Source: Bursaphelenchus xylophilus
Taxonomy: Eukaryota > Nematoda > Chromadorea > Rhabditida > Aphelenchoididae
Direction of reading: 5' to 3'
DNA: 64,000 nucleotides
NCBI GenBank assembly: GCA_904066235.2
Contig: CAJFCV020000002.1
Location: forward strand, 7,688,001-7,752,000
Shown here: one piece after another, positions 60,801-64,000 of the stretch
Layout of the letters: the number at the start of each line of letters is the position of its first letter
Position numbering within the stretch: the stretch's first letter is position 1
Made by a program: the position numbers and the translations under genes
The notes under the pieces: model-generated
Databases searched by the model: none
Seen by the model: only the letters and a program-made list of their open reading frames with translations
What the model was told of the DNA's origin: nothing

Positions 60801-63728
60801 CATCTTGAGTAGCATCTCCCCGGCTGATCTCTTGAGTACGGCTCCATTAAATGGCCAGCGACCAAGAAATGGATACAACAGAAATGAAGAGTTTGGACCT
60901 AGATGGAAACGTCAGTTGGTCTCCACTTCAGACCCCGCATATGGATTCAGTGGCTACTTTAAGCCCGTAATACTACAACAACAAGCTACTGGAGGAAGCG
61001 GATGGTTTGAATTGACATTGATCATAACCTTGGTCTTATTGTTAATTGCATTTGTGGCAGTTTTCTTCTTATACATCTTGCATAAGTAGGTTTGATTAAT
61101 AAGCATACCACGTTTACGAATGCGCTACAATAATATAATTTTAGACGAGGAATACTCAAAGCGTTTTGCCCCGCGATTAAAAAAGAGCACCAACGAATCA
61201 GGCATGCCTTCAACCCAATTCCAGTCGACGATCTAGCCACGGAATACACGATAAGGCACAAAGACAGCGACTTCCTTTTCAACGCCGAGTTTGAAGCCTT
61301 GCCCCGAGCGAAGAATCTTCCACATACAGCTAGTGAAAAGCAAGAGAACAAAGGGAAGAACCGCTACAATGATATAAAAGCTTGTGACATCACAAGAGTC
61401 AAGTTAACGCCGTTGAATGATATCTCAGGCTCGGATTATGTGAATGGAAATTTCATCAAGGTAAGTAAATATTATGCAGTATTAGTACTGCTTTAGGGTT
61501 ACAACGACCGAAAGACATTCATCGCAACCCAGGGGCCGCTGGAGAACACCGTCGGCGATTTCTGGCGGATGATCTACGAACACAATTGCAAGATTGTAAT
61601 CATGGTCACAAATCTCCGAGAAAGAGGGCGAGAGCAATGTGCAAAGTATTGGCCAGATGAGGAAACAGACGAACCACTTGTTGTCAGTAACCAATTTGAG
61701 GTCCATACATTGGAAACGCATCTTTATGCTGACTACACCGTCAGAGAATTGAGATTACAACCTCTTCCCCCTTCGTCCCCAACTGTCCATAATTCCAAAA
61801 GTTTCTCCAGAGAAGGTCCGTCAAGTCCCCTATTGGAATCTACGTATTCTAGAGCTTCAATAAGCATGGATTCCCCTCAGTAAGTAATATTATCTAATCA
61901 ACCCCGTTCTTGTTTTAGACGAACATCCTCCCGAATGGCCAATAGATCTGACTCGATGTCCTCACCTTCTCCAAGACCTGATGCCGATTATGCCAACCTC
62001 CCACGTCGCCCTGGCTCGACCAATTCCAATAGGAGCAGTCAAAGACATGCTCCAACCGAGCCTATGAAGGTCCTTCAATTCCATTTTACCGCCTGGTCTG
62101 ACTACAAAGCACCCGAATGCACTGTCAGTCTTCTTCGATTGATGTGTAAACTACGGAAGATGGACGAATACAACCGTTATCCAGTTGTTGTTCATTGCTC
62201 GGCCGGTGTTGGCAGAACCGGAACTTTCATTGCCATCGATTATGTGATGGATCAATGTAAAGCTGAAGGTAAAGCTGACATCTTTGGATGCATTTCGAAG
62301 CTTCGAATGCAACGAAATCTGATGGTCCAATCTCTTGAACAATATGTGTTCATCTACAAAGCACTCGCTGAATACCAACTATTTGGGATTAGCGACGAAC
62401 ATGTAGACGACTTCTTAACTCACTACCAAAAACTAAGATTTCCAGTGAACAAAAGGGAAAGACATCTATCGATGACTGAACAGAAGCTAAATTCAGATGA
62501 AAGTAAGCCCAATGGAGTAGTTACTAGTCAAAATGGAACTACATATGTTCGAATAGACCCTAAGGGCAATGAAAGAACTGTCTATTTTGAAAGGAACAGG
62601 CTGTCTCCAGTTCCTTCGAGTAACGGAATGGGAGCTTTGCTGAATCAAAAGTTCAAGCAGTTCAGGTAAAAGACCACATAAAAAAAGACAAATAGTATTT
62701 TTAGAAGCGGCTCAATGGCTGTGGTGGATAACTCAAGGTCCTCGTTATTGGAAGAGGAATTTTTAAAGTTGCAACAAAACATAGAGAAACCTCGAACTAC
62801 GCAATGGGCCCATAAGAACGAACACGCCGGGAGGAATCGCTTCGATGACGCCGTCCCTTACGATAACAACAGAGTCGTCTTAGCACCACTATTAGACTAT
62901 TCTAATACATACATCAATGCTTCGAACGTCAAAGGATACTTCTATCCATTCATTTTGGCACAAGACCCATTGGGTCCGGAGACAGCATTTGATTTTTGGA
63001 GAATGGTGAACGATCAGAATAGCTGCACAATAGTAATGCTGAGTCCTGATGACAGTTTCACCGCGAAGGAAAAGGTGAGTCCATATTAAATCAAGTCACA
63101 ACTTGTAATACGAACACTTTTAGTATTGGCCTCATAGCCCGCTGACGACTGAATACCTCGGTCTCAAACAAGAACTGGTATTGCAACTTCGAAGTGAGAT
63201 TAAGTACACCAATTACATCGAGAGAAAAGTCAGCTACGTATTCAAGGTAATACAATCCGCATTGAATATAACAAATTTCTCTCCTTTCAGTCCGATCGTC
63301 AGAACGCCTCCGGGCGTGAAATCACTCAATTCGCATATCGCCATTGGCCTCTGGGTGCAGCGATTCCCAATGACACTGCCAGTTTCCTGGATCTCATAGC
63401 TTCCGTTTTGGAACATCAGAGTAATTTCTCAGATCCAGGTCCAATCATCTTACACTGCCGCGATGGATCGTATGAGAATGGGGTCTTCTGCGCCGTCAGT
63501 TTACTTTTGGAGAGACTTCGTGCCGAGAAAATGATTGATGTCTTCCAAACCGTCAAAACCCTGCAAAATCAACGCCCAAAAATGTTGACCAAACTGGTAA
63601 GTGAGCGGCCGTTAGAGGAATAACACTACCTGTAGTCTAACAACTTTTTCACTTTATCCAACCATTTGCAGGAGCAATACGCCTTCTGTTACGATTGTGT
63701 CGCCGATTATTTGGAAACTGCTTACTGA
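57832..63728 (+). CDS. clr-1: Receptor protein tyrosine phosphatase, CLR-1 type
   Basis: Cell-surface phosphatase; C. elegans CLR-1 restrains FGF-receptor (EGL-15) signalling. Thirteen exons join in phase: 57832-58084, 58163-58267, 58306-58500, 58594-58929, 59585-59857, 59930-61085, 61145-61460, 61497-61879, 61919-62665, 62705-63074, 63124-63246, 63291-63596 and 63672-63728, giving 1539 aa. In order: a late hydrophobic signal segment (about residues 50-70), a Cys-rich region, one Ig domain (DSGTYQCIV), fibronectin-III-like domains, a membrane segment (about 746-772), PTP domain D1 and PTP domain D2. D1 has KNRYNDI, QGPL and [10 protein letters not shown] (Cys about 1099), but its WPD loop reads WSD (about 1065-1067), and a Ser-rich insert of about 80 aa precedes it. 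D2 reads [10 protein letters not shown], lacks the catalytic Arg and should be inactive. Complete to its stop. Confidence 0.93.
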
Positions 63729-64000
63729 AAACAACGACAAAACTCAACATACCGGTCATAATTCGTCGAAACCTATCTAAGTCAATGTTGTAGTCAACTT
63801 ATCACGCCTTCTTGTATCGCCTCAACTCTCATCTGATCTCATTCTTGAAAGCGAGTATCCCGGATATTTAGAACCATTAACAATATTATCTTTGAAGCCA
63901 TAATTAGGCAACGTCTTTCTTACACGCATATTTTTCAGTCAAGTATCATGAGAATCCCCCCTTTGCAACAGTGTACAAAGTTATATGTAATTATATGACA
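63729..64000. other. 3' flank of the phosphatase gene
   Basis: The last 270 bp hold the probable 3' UTR of the phosphatase gene. No further gene was seen. Confidence 0.5.

Overview
The window reads as nuclear DNA of a nematode. The genes are rich in introns, many only 36-70 nt long. Acceptors are of the TTTTAG or TTTCAG type, intergenic DNA is AT-rich, and the gene set has familiar nematode counterparts: a PMP-4/ABCD1-type transporter, CstF-50, WHT-type ABCG, an FMRFamide-receptor-like GPCR, tandem stomatins and CLR-1. All exon models were made by eye by matching splice sites, reading phase and family alignment. No RNA evidence or database search was available.

Layout: 1-4.5 kb has no gene I can support. 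4.5-7.1 kb (-) is a peroxisomal ABCD half-transporter. 8.7-10.5 kb (+) is cleavage stimulation factor subunit 1 (CstF-50). 10.5-16.8 kb is intergenic and holds a palindromic MITE with TA duplications. 16.8-27.1 kb (+) is a Na,K-ATPase-alpha-like P-type ATPase with several altered signature residues. A complete White-type ABCG gene lies antisense inside its 4.5-kb intron, and a long-TIR Tc1/mariner derivative lies inside an intron of that ABCG gene. 27.5-28.3 kb (+) is a four-exon gene for a small, probably secreted protein of unknown family. 28.5-30.5 kb (-) is a peptide-type GPCR. 30.5-40.4 kb is non-coding as far as I can see.

40.4-42.1 kb (-) is a YIPF1/2-like Golgi protein with a long charged tail. 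42.4-44.2 kb (-) is a ZRANB2-like splicing factor with an intronless 91-codon gene nested antisense in its last intron. 44.5-47.7 kb (-) holds two tandem stomatin genes. 49.0-50.0 kb is a foldback element with an 8-bp target duplication. 50-57.8 kb is non-coding. 57.8-63.7 kb (+) is a receptor tyrosine phosphatase of the CLR-1 type, complete to its stop codon.

The genes do not form one pathway. Themes worth noting are nesting (two host/guest pairs plus a transposon in a guest), terminal-inverted-repeat elements with clear target duplications, two GC-AG introns with the same donor sequence, and a recurrent 14-nt motif scattered through introns and spacers. The best candidates for something undescribed are the 8-bp-TSD foldback element, the ATPase with changed catalytic signatures, the triple-nested locus and the recurrent motif.
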